Positions 1 through 6,945 of a stretch of 64,000 bases of DNA are shown here, piece by piece. The notes below the pieces were generated by a model that saw only the letters and a list, made by a program, of their open reading frames with translations, searched no databases and was not told where the DNA came from. The stretch's first letter is position 1. Each line of letters opens with the position of its first letter. The position numbers and the translations under genes were made by a program. The stretch is from contig JAEZQK010000021.1 of the NCBI GenBank assembly GCA_023413135.1, forward strand, positions 28,704 to 92,703. The letters are read 5' to 3'. Source of the stretch: Bacillota bacterium (GTDB taxonomy: Bacteria; Bacillota; Clostridia; Christensenellales; Aristaeellaceae).

Positions 1-638
1 GGAAAGTGTACGATGGCCACATCGCCTTTCATGGCACCGAACATATAGTCGGCCGCTTCCATGGCGCCGGCCCTGTTGTCGGCAGTCACGTAAGAGGTGG
101 GCACATCCGTCAGATACCTGTCCATAAACACGAAGGGGTATTTGTGGGCGATCAGCTGGCGCACCGCCGCATTGTTGTTTTCAGATACCACCGGAAAAAG
201 GATCAAGCCTTCGATGCCGCACTGGATCAGATCCCTCAATATGCTGATCTCCAGTTCGGGGGATTCATAAGAGCAGCCGATCAAAAGGCGGCTGTTTTTC
301 TGGCGGCAATACTGGGTCATGTGCAGAAGATAGACCTGTTCCACCCTGGTGGACATGGTGGGGAATACCGCGCCGATGGTATGGCTGGGCACGCCGCTGT
401 TTTCCCCCGGCATGGTAAAGGGGCTGGAAGCCACAAAGGATCCCTTCCCCTTCACGCGATAGATGATGCCTTCATCCACCAGGCCGTTCAGGGCGTTTTT
501 CGCCGTAATGCTGCTGACAAAATACTGCTGGGTAAGCTCCGACTCGGAGGGGATCCGGTCTCCCTCCCTAAGCTGCCCCGACGTAATCTGCTGCTTGATA
601 TCGTCCTGGATTTTTTTGTACAGCGGCAATTGTGTCAT
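1..638 (-). CDS. GntR/LacI-type (AraR-like) transcriptional regulator, partial
   Basis: The visible 212 codons begin with a winged-helix GntR domain (start MTQLPLYKKIQDDIKQQI, then a segment SESELTQQYFVSSITAKNAL that matches the recognition helix region) and run from about residue 85 into a periplasmic-binding-protein-like sensor domain of the LacI type (TIGAVFP, then GLILFPVV, FVFMDRY). This combination is known from AraR-like sugar-responsive repressors. The gene leaves the window at base 1, so the C-terminal half is unseen. The ATG at 638 is preferred because GGGGGAA lies 6-7 bases upstream; an in-frame ATG at 659 is the alternative. The ligand cannot be read from the sequence. Confidence 0.85.
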   Translation of the reverse strand, partial: MTQLPLYKKIQDDIKQQITSGQLREGDRIPSESELTQQYFVSSITAKNALNGLVDEGIIYRVKGKGSFVASSPFTMPGENSGVPSHTIGAVFPTMSTRVEQVYLLHMTQYCRQKNSRLLIGCSYESPELEISILRDLIQCGIEGLILFPVVSENNNAAVRQLIAHKYPFVFMDRYLTDVPTSYVTADNRAGAMEAADYMFGAMKGDVAIVHF

Positions 639-704
639 TAAGATTTCCCCCGGTTTCATGGCGCATTTGCAGGCCAGTCTATATTGAACAGCTTTCGAGC
701 TTTG

Positions 705-1445
705 TCATCCTTGGACAGGAATCCTCTGGCGAAGGTGCTGGGCTGACATGGCCAGAAACTCCCGGTTGGTGGGCTTGCCCCGGTCAGGGTCGATGGATAG
801 GCCAAACAGCCTTTCCAGCGCCGCCATATCCCCCCGGCTCCATGTGGCTTCAATGGCGTGCCGGATGCACCGCTCCACCGCCACCGGGCTGGTGGCATAA
901 CGGGCAGCGATGGCCGGATAAAGCCTTAGGGTGAGCGAGTCTATAAGGTTTGGGGAAGGGATTACAAGATCCAGCAGGCCGCTTAAATACATCCGGCCCT
1001 TTAAGTTTTCCGGCATTCCCAATGCTTGAAAATGCTCTTGGATGCGGTCGTTCCGGATGGAGGATGAAAGCTTGGCCAGCGCGCCCTGAAGCTTGTCCTC
1101 CGCGCGGCGTATGGCCAGTAAAAGATCATCAAAACCGCAGGAGGCGGGCAGCCATTCATCCACGCCAGGGACCAAAGCTGGTCCCTGGCCGGGGGAAAAC
1201 AGAAGGACTACCCGGGGCGGACAGGGCAAAAGCGCATCCCTAAGGGCGTTCAGCACAGCGGAACCATCCAGCAGCGGCAGCACCTGATCCAGCACGAGCA
1301 CATCCGGAGCGAATGATTCAATTTCACAAAAAGTGCTTCTGCCGTCATCCGCACAGGAAACGGAACAGTCGCTGCATTCGCTTTCCAGCAGCAGCCGGAT
1401 ATCTTCCCTCCGCGCGCCTTTGCGCATGGCCAAAAGCACCCGCAT
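705..1445 (-). CDS. spo0A: Stage 0 sporulation response regulator Spo0A with eroded receiver
   Basis: Master transcription factor for entry into sporulation, 246 residues. The C-terminal DNA-binding domain is unmistakable: LKGRMYLSGLL, RLYPAIAARY, VERCIRHAIEATWSRG (recognition helix region) and GKPTNREFLAM. The N-terminal receiver keeps the phospho-acceptor aspartate (VLD53QVLP) and a switch serine at about 84, but the paired acidic residues that bind magnesium in other receivers are replaced by Met-Arg at residues 7-8, and the conserved lysine near residue 101 is missing (LPAS). Phosphorylation may therefore be weak or absent; that is inference. The start ATG at 1445 gives the normal family length and has AAGGGGG six bases upstream, inside a hairpin. 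It follows spoIVB on the same strand, the conserved order in spore formers. Confidence 0.93.
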   Translation of the reverse strand: MRVLLAMRKGARREDIRLLLESECSDCSVSCADDGRSTFCEIESFAPDVLVLDQVLPLLDGSAVLNALRDALLPCPPRVVLLFSPGQGPALVPGVDEWLPASCGFDDLLLAIRRAEDKLQGALAKLSSSIRNDRIQEHFQALGMPENLKGRMYLSGLLDLVIPSPNLIDSLTLRLYPAIAARYATSPVAVERCIRHAIEATWSRGDMAALERLFGLSIDPDRGKPTNREFLAMSAQHLRQRIPVQG

Positions 1446-1485
1446 AAAAAGCCCCCTTCCGGACGATTCTTTCGCCGGAAGGGGG
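1446..1485 (-). terminator. Intrinsic terminator between spoIVB and spo0A that contains the spo0A ribosome binding site
   Basis: On the minus strand an 11-bp perfect stem (CCCCCTTCCGG at 1485-1475 with CCGGAAGGGGG at 1462-1452) encloses a 12-base loop and is followed by CTTTTT and at once by the spo0A ATG. The 3' arm carries AAGGGGG, the evident Shine-Dalgarno sequence of spo0A. It should end spoIVB transcripts, and in any read-through RNA the stem would hide the spo0A binding site. No spo0A promoter fits in the 61-bp gap downstream of spoIVB, so spo0A promoters must lie inside spoIVB. Confidence 0.8.
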
Positions 1486-1506
1486 AGGTTTTCCTGCTCT
1501 TTCTTG

Positions 1507-2802
1507 CTATATACCTTCGGCTTGCTTGAGCATCCACTCGATGTACAGACCATAGCCCTGGGTGGGATCGTTGACGTACACATGGGTCACAGCCCCGATG
1601 ATATGTCCATTTTGAATGATGGGGCTGCCGCTCATGCCCTGAACGATACCGCCGGTTTTTTCAAGAAGCTCGGGATCGGTGACCTTGATGACCATGGATT
1701 TGGGGGCGGGAGATGTCTGCCGGTTGGCCTGCAGGATCTCCACATCGTATTCCTTCATTCCTTCGCCGTCCACGCTGGATAATATGGTGGCGGGGCCTGC
1801 ACGGACCGTGCCCATCAGGCCAATGGGCAGTCCCTTGGGATACAGCTTGTTTGTAGGTGGCTTATCCAGCTTGCCGTAAATGCCATAGCCTGTGTTTTTG
1901 AGAATGTTCCCCAGCGTATTGTTCTCCCGCAGGAAGGAACCCTTTAGTTCGCCCGGCGTGCCTTTTTTGCCCTTTTGCACATCCACCACGTCGGCATGCA
2001 TCACCTGGCCCCGGCGAACGGAAAGGGGCTGGCCGGTGTCCGCATCGGTAATGGCATGGCCCAGCGCGCCATAAGCGCCAGTTTTGGGGTCATAAAACGA
2101 GAGCGTACCTACCCCGGCGGTGCTGTCGCGCACCCAGATGCCCAGGCGGTAGCTGCCGCTGGCCTGGTCGCGCTTGGGGGTCAGTGAGACTTCCATGGGC
2201 CGGCTGTCCCGCATCACCTGAAGTAAAATAGGCTTGCCTCCGCCTTGGGCTACCAGCTGGCTCAAATGCGTGGCGCTTTCAATAGGCTGTCCGCCCAATT
2301 GCACCAGCACATCGCCGGGGCGTATACCGGCCAGGCGTGCCGGGCTGGCGCCACCCTCACCGCCCAGATCGCTGGTACCCACTACCAGAACGCCCTGGGT
2401 CGTGATGGCAACACCGACTGCTTCCCCGCCGGGAATGAGGACGCGCTCCGGCTCTACGGATACTTCCACTTTTTTGACGGGGAGGATGCCAAGCAAATCC
2501 AGGGAAAGCACGGCGCTGCCCGTTTGATTGCCGGTCAATTGCACATTGCTGGCCGTCCGGCCGTTCAGTGTTTCATCCGTAGAGGAGAGAACGGACACGT
2601 CACCCTGCTCTACACGGATAGAAAAGGGCAATCCCAACGACAATATCTGGCGGTGGCCAGCGGTGACGGACAAATGGTCGGGCAAGCTCATCAGCGCCTG
2701 CGCCTGCGGGGTAAAATACCCGATGACAAGAAACAAGGATAGCAAAATGCCTATGACGTGCCGTGCCCGGGAATGTTTTTGCCTGAAACGATACGTGCGC
2801 AT
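1507..2802 (-). CDS. spoIVB: SpoIVB signalling serine protease
   Basis: Forespore protease (family S55) that is secreted into the intermembrane space and triggers pro-sigma-K processing in Bacillus. The 431 residues show an N-terminal membrane anchor (residues 15-33), a PDZ domain (around RLAGIRPGDVLVQLGGQPI) and the S55 protease domain with the histidine in YGALGHAI and the nucleophile serine in GMSGSPI near residue 391. Length and order fit the family. It lies upstream of spo0A on the same strand, separated by a terminator, and is preceded by a forespore-type promoter match at 2834-2863. Confidence 0.95.
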   Translation of the reverse strand: MRTYRFRQKHSRARHVIGILLSLFLVIGYFTPQAQALMSLPDHLSVTAGHRQILSLGLPFSIRVEQGDVSVLSSTDETLNGRTASNVQLTGNQTGSAVLSLDLLGILPVKKVEVSVEPERVLIPGGEAVGVAITTQGVLVVGTSDLGGEGGASPARLAGIRPGDVLVQLGGQPIESATHLSQLVAQGGGKPILLQVMRDSRPMEVSLTPKRDQASGSYRLGIWVRDSTAGVGTLSFYDPKTGAYGALGHAITDADTGQPLSVRRGQVMHADVVDVQKGKKGTPGELKGSFLRENNTLGNILKNTGYGIYGKLDKPPTNKLYPKGLPIGLMGTVRAGPATILSSVDGEGMKEYDVEILQANRQTSPAPKSMVIKVTDPELLEKTGGIVQGMSGSPIIQNGHIIGAVTHVYVNDPTQGYGLYIEWMLKQAEGI

Positions 2803-2833
2803 GATGACGCCCCTTCTTTGCGTTGTTCAGCCA

Positions 2834-2863
2834 TAACATGGGCTTGGGGCGGTCAAAATATGC
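2834..2863 (-). promoter_or_regulatory. Candidate sigma-G/sigma-F promoter of spoIVB
   Basis: Read on the minus strand: GCATA (2863-2859), 18-bp spacer, CATGTTA (2840-2834). This matches the Bacillus forespore pattern GHATR-N17/18-CATNNTA, and spoIVB is known to be forespore-expressed. The predicted start of transcription is about 25 bases before the ATG. Confidence 0.6.
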
Positions 2864-2962
2864 TGGGAAGGACAGACAAGGCCCGCTCTCCATGCCTTTA
2901 CAAAACATATTCCTTCCTGTAAAATGGCAGGGGAATTTGCAAAGATTGTGGGGAAATAGAGC

Positions 2963-3853
2963 ATGTTGTTGGGCGCTTTGGAGGCCGGCGGCACCAAAAT
3001 GGTACTGGCCGTGGGAGATGGCTTGGGCCATATTTCGGACAAGATCAGTATTCCCACCACCGAGCCGGACGAAACCATGGCGGGCATTATCGCTTATTTT
3101 CAAAAACATGACATCAAGGCGCTTGGCGTGGGCTGCTTTGGGCCGCTGGACCTGAAGGAATCTTCTCCCACCTATGGATATATCACTTCCACCCCTAAAT
3201 TGAAATGGAAGAACTTCCCGATCGTCAGGACGCTATCGCTGGCGCTTCACGTGCCCGTGATGCTGGATACGGATGTGAACGGCGCAGCTTTGGCGGAGAG
3301 CACCCTGGGCGCGGCGCGGGGGCTTTTAAGCTGCCTGTATGTGACGGTAGGTACGGGCATCGGCGGCGGGCTGGTAATAGAAGGAAATCTGGTCCACGGC
3401 CTTTTGCACCCGGAACTGGGCCATATGCTGCTTCGGCCTTTGGCGGAAGATCCCGCGCCAAAAGGCTTCTGCCCGTATCATGAAAGCTGCCTGGAGGGAT
3501 TGGCCTGTGGCCCGGCCATGGAAAAGCGCTGGGGCGTATCCGCCAGGGAGCTGAAGCCTGATCATCCTGCCTGGAAGCTGGAGGCCGCCTATTTGGCCCA
3601 GATGTGCGTAAACGCCATCGTCTCCTTTTCGCCGGAAAAGATCATATTAGGCGGCGGCGTGATGCAGCAGGAGCATCTGTTCCCCCTGATCCGCAAGGAA
3701 ACGCTGCGGCTTCTGGGCGGATATGTGCAGCATCCCGCGGTACTAAATGGCATGGAAGACTATATTGTGCCGCCGGGGCTGGGTACCAAGAGCGGCATTG
3801 CGGGCGCTTTCCTGCTGGCCAGGCGGGCACTTGAAAAAAGGAGTGGCGTATGA
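2963..3853 (+). CDS. ROK-family sugar kinase (fructokinase-like)
   Basis: Cytosolic ATP-dependent hexose kinase of the ROK family, 296 residues. It has the N-terminal phosphate-binding loop (LLGALEAGGTKM), the acidic catalytic segment around MLDTDVNGAALAE, the glycine-rich VGTGIGGG, and the zinc-binding stretch (HPELGH ... CPYHESCLEGLA) typical of the family. The closest known type is the Bacillus fructokinase group (GmuE/ScrK). It is the first gene of a plus-strand run and overlaps the next gene by four bases (ATGA), so translation is probably coupled. The substrate is inferred from similarity only. Confidence 0.9.
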   Translation: MLLGALEAGGTKMVLAVGDGLGHISDKISIPTTEPDETMAGIIAYFQKHDIKALGVGCFGPLDLKESSPTYGYITSTPKLKWKNFPIVRTLSLALHVPVMLDTDVNGAALAESTLGAARGLLSCLYVTVGTGIGGGLVIEGNLVHGLLHPELGHMLLRPLAEDPAPKGFCPYHESCLEGLACGPAMEKRWGVSARELKPDHPAWKLEAAYLAQMCVNAIVSFSPEKIILGGGVMQQEHLFPLIRKETLRLLGGYVQHPAVLNGMEDYIVPPGLGTKSGIAGAFLLARRALEKRSGV

Positions 3854-4263
3854 ACATTCTGGTCATGGACGGCCAAGGAGGAGGCATTGGGCGGGCGCTG
3901 GTGGAAAGTTTGCGGCAGGCGCTGCCGGGAGCGGATATTACCGCTGTGGGCACAAATGCCGCGGCAACCGGCGCAATGCTCAAGGCCGGGGCCAACCAGG
4001 CCGCCACAGGGGAAAACGCGGCTGTGTACAATATGAAATACGCCGATGTGATTCTCGGTCCCATCGGCATCCTGGTCGCCAACGGCCTGCTGGGGGAGGT
4101 CACGCCCCGGATGGCCGCTGCGCTGGGGGAATGTGAAGCCTTGAAGATCCTAATCCCGGTACACAAGTGCCATGTGGAGATCGCCGGATTGCAGGATTAT
4201 CCCGTGGGGCAGTTTATTGCTTCGGCGGTGGAAAAGGTGCAAAGGCTGGAAATGAGGGTATAA
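3850..4263 (+). CDS. DUF3842 family protein
   Basis: A 137-residue protein of the DUF3842 family, which is common in Clostridia and has no assigned function. The N-terminus (MNILVMDGQGGGIGRALVE) looks like a nucleotide-binding glycine-rich loop after a first beta strand, followed by GTNAAATGAMLKAGAN and ILIPVHKCHVEI. No membrane segment or signal peptide. Start codon overlaps the end of the ROK kinase gene. Confidence 0.85.
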   Translation: MNILVMDGQGGGIGRALVESLRQALPGADITAVGTNAAATGAMLKAGANQAATGENAAVYNMKYADVILGPIGILVANGLLGEVTPRMAAALGECEALKILIPVHKCHVEIAGLQDYPVGQFIASAVEKVQRLEMRV

Positions 4264-4302
4264 TTTTATTATGTGAATCTACAAAGGCGAGGGGGCAGGG
4301 GC

Positions 4303-4758
4303 ATGCAAAGCGACGCTAAAACACCGCAGGAATATATGGAGCAATTACCGCCTGACAGGCAGGAAAGCATGGAAAAGCTGCGGGCTGCGGTGCTTGAAAA
4401 CCTTCCCCACGGTTTGGAGGAGATCATGCTCTATGGCATGATCTGCTACGTGATCCCTCACAGCCTGTACCCCAAGGGATACCATGTAGACCCCAAGCTT
4501 CCGGTTACCATGATGGGCATCGCTTCCCAAAAGAACCACATCGCCCTGTATGATATGGGAATTTACACCTTTCCGGAGGTGTATGAGTGGTTTATGGCAG
4601 CGTATGCGCAGGCAACCGGCAAAAAGCCGGATGTAGGCAAAAGCTGCATCCGCTTTAGGCCCACAGCCAATATCCCTTATGATTTATTGGGTGAATTGTG
4701 CGGCAAAGTTACCGTGGAAGACTATCTTCACGTGTATGAACAGGAAAGGGCAAAATGA
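4303..4758 (+). CDS. DUF1801 (YdhG-like) domain protein
   Basis: A 151-residue soluble protein of the DUF1801 family: TPQEYMEQLPPDRQESMEKL, then the conserved Gly/Ile-rich core (EEIMLYGMICYVIP), MGIASQKNHIALYD and GKSCIRFRP. The function of the family is unclear; related folds resemble frataxin. I place the start at ATG 4303 because it follows a purine-rich GAGGGGGCAGGGG; a GTG 30 bases upstream is possible. It follows DUF3842 by 39 bases and may share its transcript. Confidence 0.82.
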   Translation: MQSDAKTPQEYMEQLPPDRQESMEKLRAAVLENLPHGLEEIMLYGMICYVIPHSLYPKGYHVDPKLPVTMMGIASQKNHIALYDMGIYTFPEVYEWFMAAYAQATGKKPDVGKSCIRFRPTANIPYDLLGELCGKVTVEDYLHVYEQERAK

Positions 4759-4855
4759 TCGCCGGACAGAGGCGGGCAGGATCAAGAGCTTGCGGAAGCT
4801 GTGAAATATAGCGGCTGCGATACACTGCCTGCTATGTTCATGGTACCGGGCTTAA

Positions 4856-4953
4856 GCGGGCGATTGATAATCGCCCCTGCAACGCATGTGTTTGTTCACT
4901 TCTCTACCGGGGCATATGTGAACCGGAAGAAAAGCCAGTATTTTCTCGAAACG
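4856..4953. repeat. Repeat family A, copy 1 (3'-truncated)
   Basis: Left end with the self-complementary core GGGCGATTGATAATCGCCC, then an interior that matches the copy at 56558 base for base over long stretches (CCGG, CATATG, CCGGAAGAAAAGCCA). The right terminal palindrome is missing here. The stretch 4759-5143 otherwise holds no gene that I can support. Confidence 0.75.
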
Positions 4954-4955
4954 AA

Positions 4956-4986
4956 CAACCCCTATGGATAGAATCCACAGGGGTTG
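4956..4986. terminator. Strong two-part hairpin (terminator-like) downstream of the CAP gene
   Basis: CAACCCCT pairs with AGGGGTTG (8 bp) and, after an A/C mismatch, TGGAT pairs with ATCCA around a three-base loop. There is no clear T-run on either side, so termination is only a possibility. It lies 158 bp beyond the CAP gene stop and 198 bp beyond the DUF1801 stop. Confidence 0.4.
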
Positions 4987-5143
4987 CGGGTCGGTTTCAG
5001 CCCAAGGGCTTTACCTTATTGAACGCCGGAAATGACCAGGAAACGCCGTGCATGATTGTTGGGGCAGATCAGGCGAACACCCTTGCCGATGGTATCCACG
5101 GGACCTATGTTGCTGCTTTCCTCAGCCATCCCGACACCAGCTC

Positions 5144-5824
5144 TCACAAGCCGGGGTTTTTCCCAAGGGATATGCTGGCGGCGGGCGCATTCATCGCGGC
5201 TTGCAGGTCGACGGACTGAGAAAGCTTGTCCAGCGCCCCTGTCTGGTTTTTAGTAGATTTGCTTGCCTTCTGCGTTTTTTCAGAAGAGGCAGGCGCAGAA
5301 GCTGCTGTGCTGCCGGCGGATTCTTGCGAAGCGCTGGCGGTGCTCTTGGTGGATGTTTTTTTCGTAGCCTTCACGTCATTGGCGAATACCTGCACCCAGT
5401 AGGTGACGCCGTCGATAACGACGGAGGCAACGCCCATTTTGGTGAACTTCTTGTTCAGAATGTTATCCCGGTGGCCTTCGGAATCCATCCAGTCTTCCAC
5501 GACCTTGTCGGCAGAGTATTGCCCTTTGGCCAGGTTTTCACCGCGGTAGGAGGCAGAGACGCCTGCTTCGGAGAAAGCGGTCTTCCATTCCTCACCGTTG
5601 GGGCGGGTATGGCTCCATTTTTCAGCGATCTCGGCGGCACGCAATTCGGCAACACGGTTGAGGTCATCGTTCATTTTAACGCTTTTCAAACCGGCGGCCT
5701 TGCGCTCTTGATTGACCAAGTCAAGGACATCGGAGGATTTGTCGGCCAAAGCACCTGCGAAGGTGGTAAAAAGAACAACCAAAACAAGAACAAGAGCGGC
5801 TAATGCTTTTGCGGAACGGAACAT
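5144..5824 (-). CDS. Secreted CAP-domain (SCP/PR-1-like) protein under tandem c-di-GMP riboswitches
   Basis: A 226-residue exported protein. Residues 1-28 form a signal peptide (hydrophobic core LAALVLVLVVLF, likely cleavage after AGALA). Residues 30-150 are a CAP domain: VLDLVNQERKAAGL, ELRAAEIAEKWSHTRP, GENLAKG, VVEDWMDSEGHRDNILN and GVTYWVQVFA. The tail is rich in Ser, Thr, Ala and Lys and low in complexity, possibly a cell-wall-spanning linker. The gene stands alone on the minus strand behind a sigma-A promoter and a leader of about 470 bases made mostly of four c-di-GMP-I aptamers. The Shine-Dalgarno AAGGGAGAA sits directly after the last aptamer. Exact function unknown; surface or biofilm-related control by c-di-GMP is inferred. 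Confidence 0.92.
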   Translation of the reverse strand: MFRSAKALAALVLVLVVLFTTFAGALADKSSDVLDLVNQERKAAGLKSVKMNDDLNRVAELRAAEIAEKWSHTRPNGEEWKTAFSEAGVSASYRGENLAKGQYSADKVVEDWMDSEGHRDNILNKKFTKMGVASVVIDGVTYWVQVFANDVKATKKTSTKSTASASQESAGSTAASAPASSEKTQKASKSTKNQTGALDKLSQSVDLQAAMNAPAASISLGKNPGL

Positions 5825-5838
5825 GAAAATTCTCCCTT

Positions 5839-5916
5839 CGGAAACTGGCTGTCGTGCGGCTTTCGCCGTTTAGACCCTATAGCTTTGCGTCACGGGCTTT
5901 CACCCGTTTTGCCTTT
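5839..5916 (-). promoter_or_regulatory. Cyclic-di-GMP-I (GEMM-I) riboswitch aptamer 1 (nearest the gene)
   Basis: The minus strand reads GGCAAAAC, a hairpin with GAAA tetraloop (P2), then the diagnostic GACGCAAAGCTATAGGGTCT, a second hairpin (P3) and CAGCCAGTTTCC, which closes P1. This is the conserved skeleton of the c-di-GMP-I class, as in the Clostridioides aptamers. A guanine stands in the GGCAAA junction at the place expected for c-di-GMP rather than cGAMP binding. The 3' end of P1 is followed at once by the CAP gene Shine-Dalgarno, so control is probably at translation initiation. Confidence 0.9.
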
Positions 5917-5918
5917 TT

Positions 5919-5996
5919 CGGAAACTGGCTGTCGTGCGGCTTTCGCCGTTTAGACCCTATAGCTTTGCGTCACGGGCTTTCGCCCGTTTTGCCTTT
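5919..5996 (-). promoter_or_regulatory. Cyclic-di-GMP-I riboswitch aptamer 2
   Basis: Identical to aptamer 1 except for one base, which turns the P2 closing pair from U-G to C-G. The near identity points to a recent duplication. Only two or three bases separate it from aptamer 1. Confidence 0.9.
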
Positions 5997-5997
5997 G

Positions 5998-6079
5998 GTA
6001 CGGCAGCTGGCGATCATGCGGTTGATACCGTTTAGACCCTATAGCTTTGCGTCACGGGCTTTCGCCCGTTTTGCCCTTT
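5998..6079 (-). promoter_or_regulatory. Cyclic-di-GMP-I riboswitch aptamer 3
   Basis: Same conserved core (GACGCAAAGCTATAGGGTCT) with a different P3 hairpin: CGGT/ACCG in place of CGGC/GCCG, a compensating change that supports the structure. The 3' P1 strand reads CCAGCTGCC. It abuts aptamers 2 and 4. Confidence 0.88.
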
Positions 6080-6159
6080 GCGGGAACTGGCTGCCATGCG
6101 GTTTTGACCGTGTAGGCCCTATAGCTTTGCGTCACGGGCTTTCGCCCGCTTTGCCTTTT
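6080..6159 (-). promoter_or_regulatory. Cyclic-di-GMP-I riboswitch aptamer 4 (first transcribed)
   Basis: Core GACGCAAAGCTATAGGGCCT followed by AC where the other copies have AA, so this copy is the most diverged in a conserved position. P2 keeps GAAA; P3 is CGGT-CAAA-ACCG. It is the 5'-most unit, about 140 bases after the predicted transcription start. Confidence 0.83.
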
Positions 6160-6303
6160 GGGAGGAATGAAATTCCTCAGAAATGGACCGGCAAGAAGAA
6201 TTTGCGCGGCAGTTCAGGCTTCTTTCGGCGATCCCCCCTTTTTAGAGAATAGTCGTCTGGAATGGGACAAATTTCCAATTCGGTTCCGACACTTCCCCAC
6301 TAC

Positions 6304-6332
6304 ATATTAGTACATATATGGAAAAAAGTCAA
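6304..6332 (-). promoter_or_regulatory. Sigma-A promoter of the riboswitch-CAP transcript
   Basis: Minus strand: TTGACT (6332-6327), 17-bp spacer, TAATAT (6309-6304). Transcription should begin near 6297, giving a leader of about 470 bases that holds all four aptamers. Confidence 0.7.
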
Positions 6333-6454
6333 TCGTGTCTCTCTGTTTATGACAAAAGATGGACATTTTTGGCTGGTTTTGTTTTTGTGCCAATTCAAAA
6401 CATAAATGAATGGATGAGCATACCATCCTCTAACTTATCGAAAGCTGATGCACT

Positions 6455-6664
6455 GCGGGCGAACACAGTTCGCCCCTACATTTTATGGAGTCTGTTGGGC
6501 TCACTTCCGGAGTGCATAGAGGCCGGAAGAAAAGCACTGCGGGCGATTGATATGTTCGCCCCTACATTTGATGGAGTCTGTTAGCCTCATTTCCGGAGTG
6601 CATAGAGGCCGGAAGAAGGGCCGATACACTCTTTACGGTGTAGGGGCGAACTGTGTTCGCCCGC
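6455..6664. repeat. Repeat family A, copy 2 (nested double copy, variant palindrome)
   Basis: The left end (6455-6479) and right end (6640-6664) are exact 25-bp inverted repeats whose core is GGGCGAACACAGTTCGCCC. A second left end with GGGCGATTGATATGTTCGCC lies at 6539-6565, so one element appears to sit in or beside another. The interior repeats the motif TTCCGGAGTGCATAGAGGCC twice. Open reading frames here are by-products of the repeat. Confidence 0.8.
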
Positions 6665-6730
6665 CTGCGCTGGTGCATTTCAGCATCATCATCTTCGGAA
6701 CGGCATCAGTCGCGTTATCGAAAAAATAGA

Positions 6731-6761
6731 CCGGTGAAAGGATATCTCATCCTTTCACCGG
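6731..6761. terminator. 13-bp perfect hairpin
   Basis: CCGGTGAAAGGAT pairs with ATCCTTTCACCGG around a five-base loop. No T-run follows on either strand. It lies between repeats A and B and could belong to either. Confidence 0.4.
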
Positions 6762-6783
6762 CACAAACTATCTGCATACTAAA

Positions 6784-6938
6784 GGGAGCAACGAGGGGGC
6801 CGCAGCCCCCTAGCCTGGAATATCCAAATGGCTTGCCATTTGGATACGGAACACCGTTCAAGCGCAGCGTAGAACAGTGCGAATGGCTACAGGGAAATTC
6901 TGTAAAAAATCGTGAAAAGCGCATTAGCGCTTTTCACG
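6784..6938. repeat. Repeat family B, copy 1
   Basis: Composite of hairpins: GGGAGCAACGAGGGGGCCGC at one end, an ATCCAAATGG/CCATTTGGAT hairpin in the middle, and the terminal hairpin CGTGAAAAGCGC/GCGCTTTTCACG (6911-6938) at the other. The terminal hairpin lies 7 bp beyond the stop codon of the acetyltransferase gene and may act as its terminator. Confidence 0.7.
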
Positions 6939-6945
6939 GCGATAG

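Noticed and set aside
5839..6159. Tandem 80-bp repeats that could be taken for a CRISPR array or satellite repeat
   Set aside because: There are no unique spacers between short direct repeats; each unit carries the full conserved core of a c-di-GMP-I aptamer on the minus strand.
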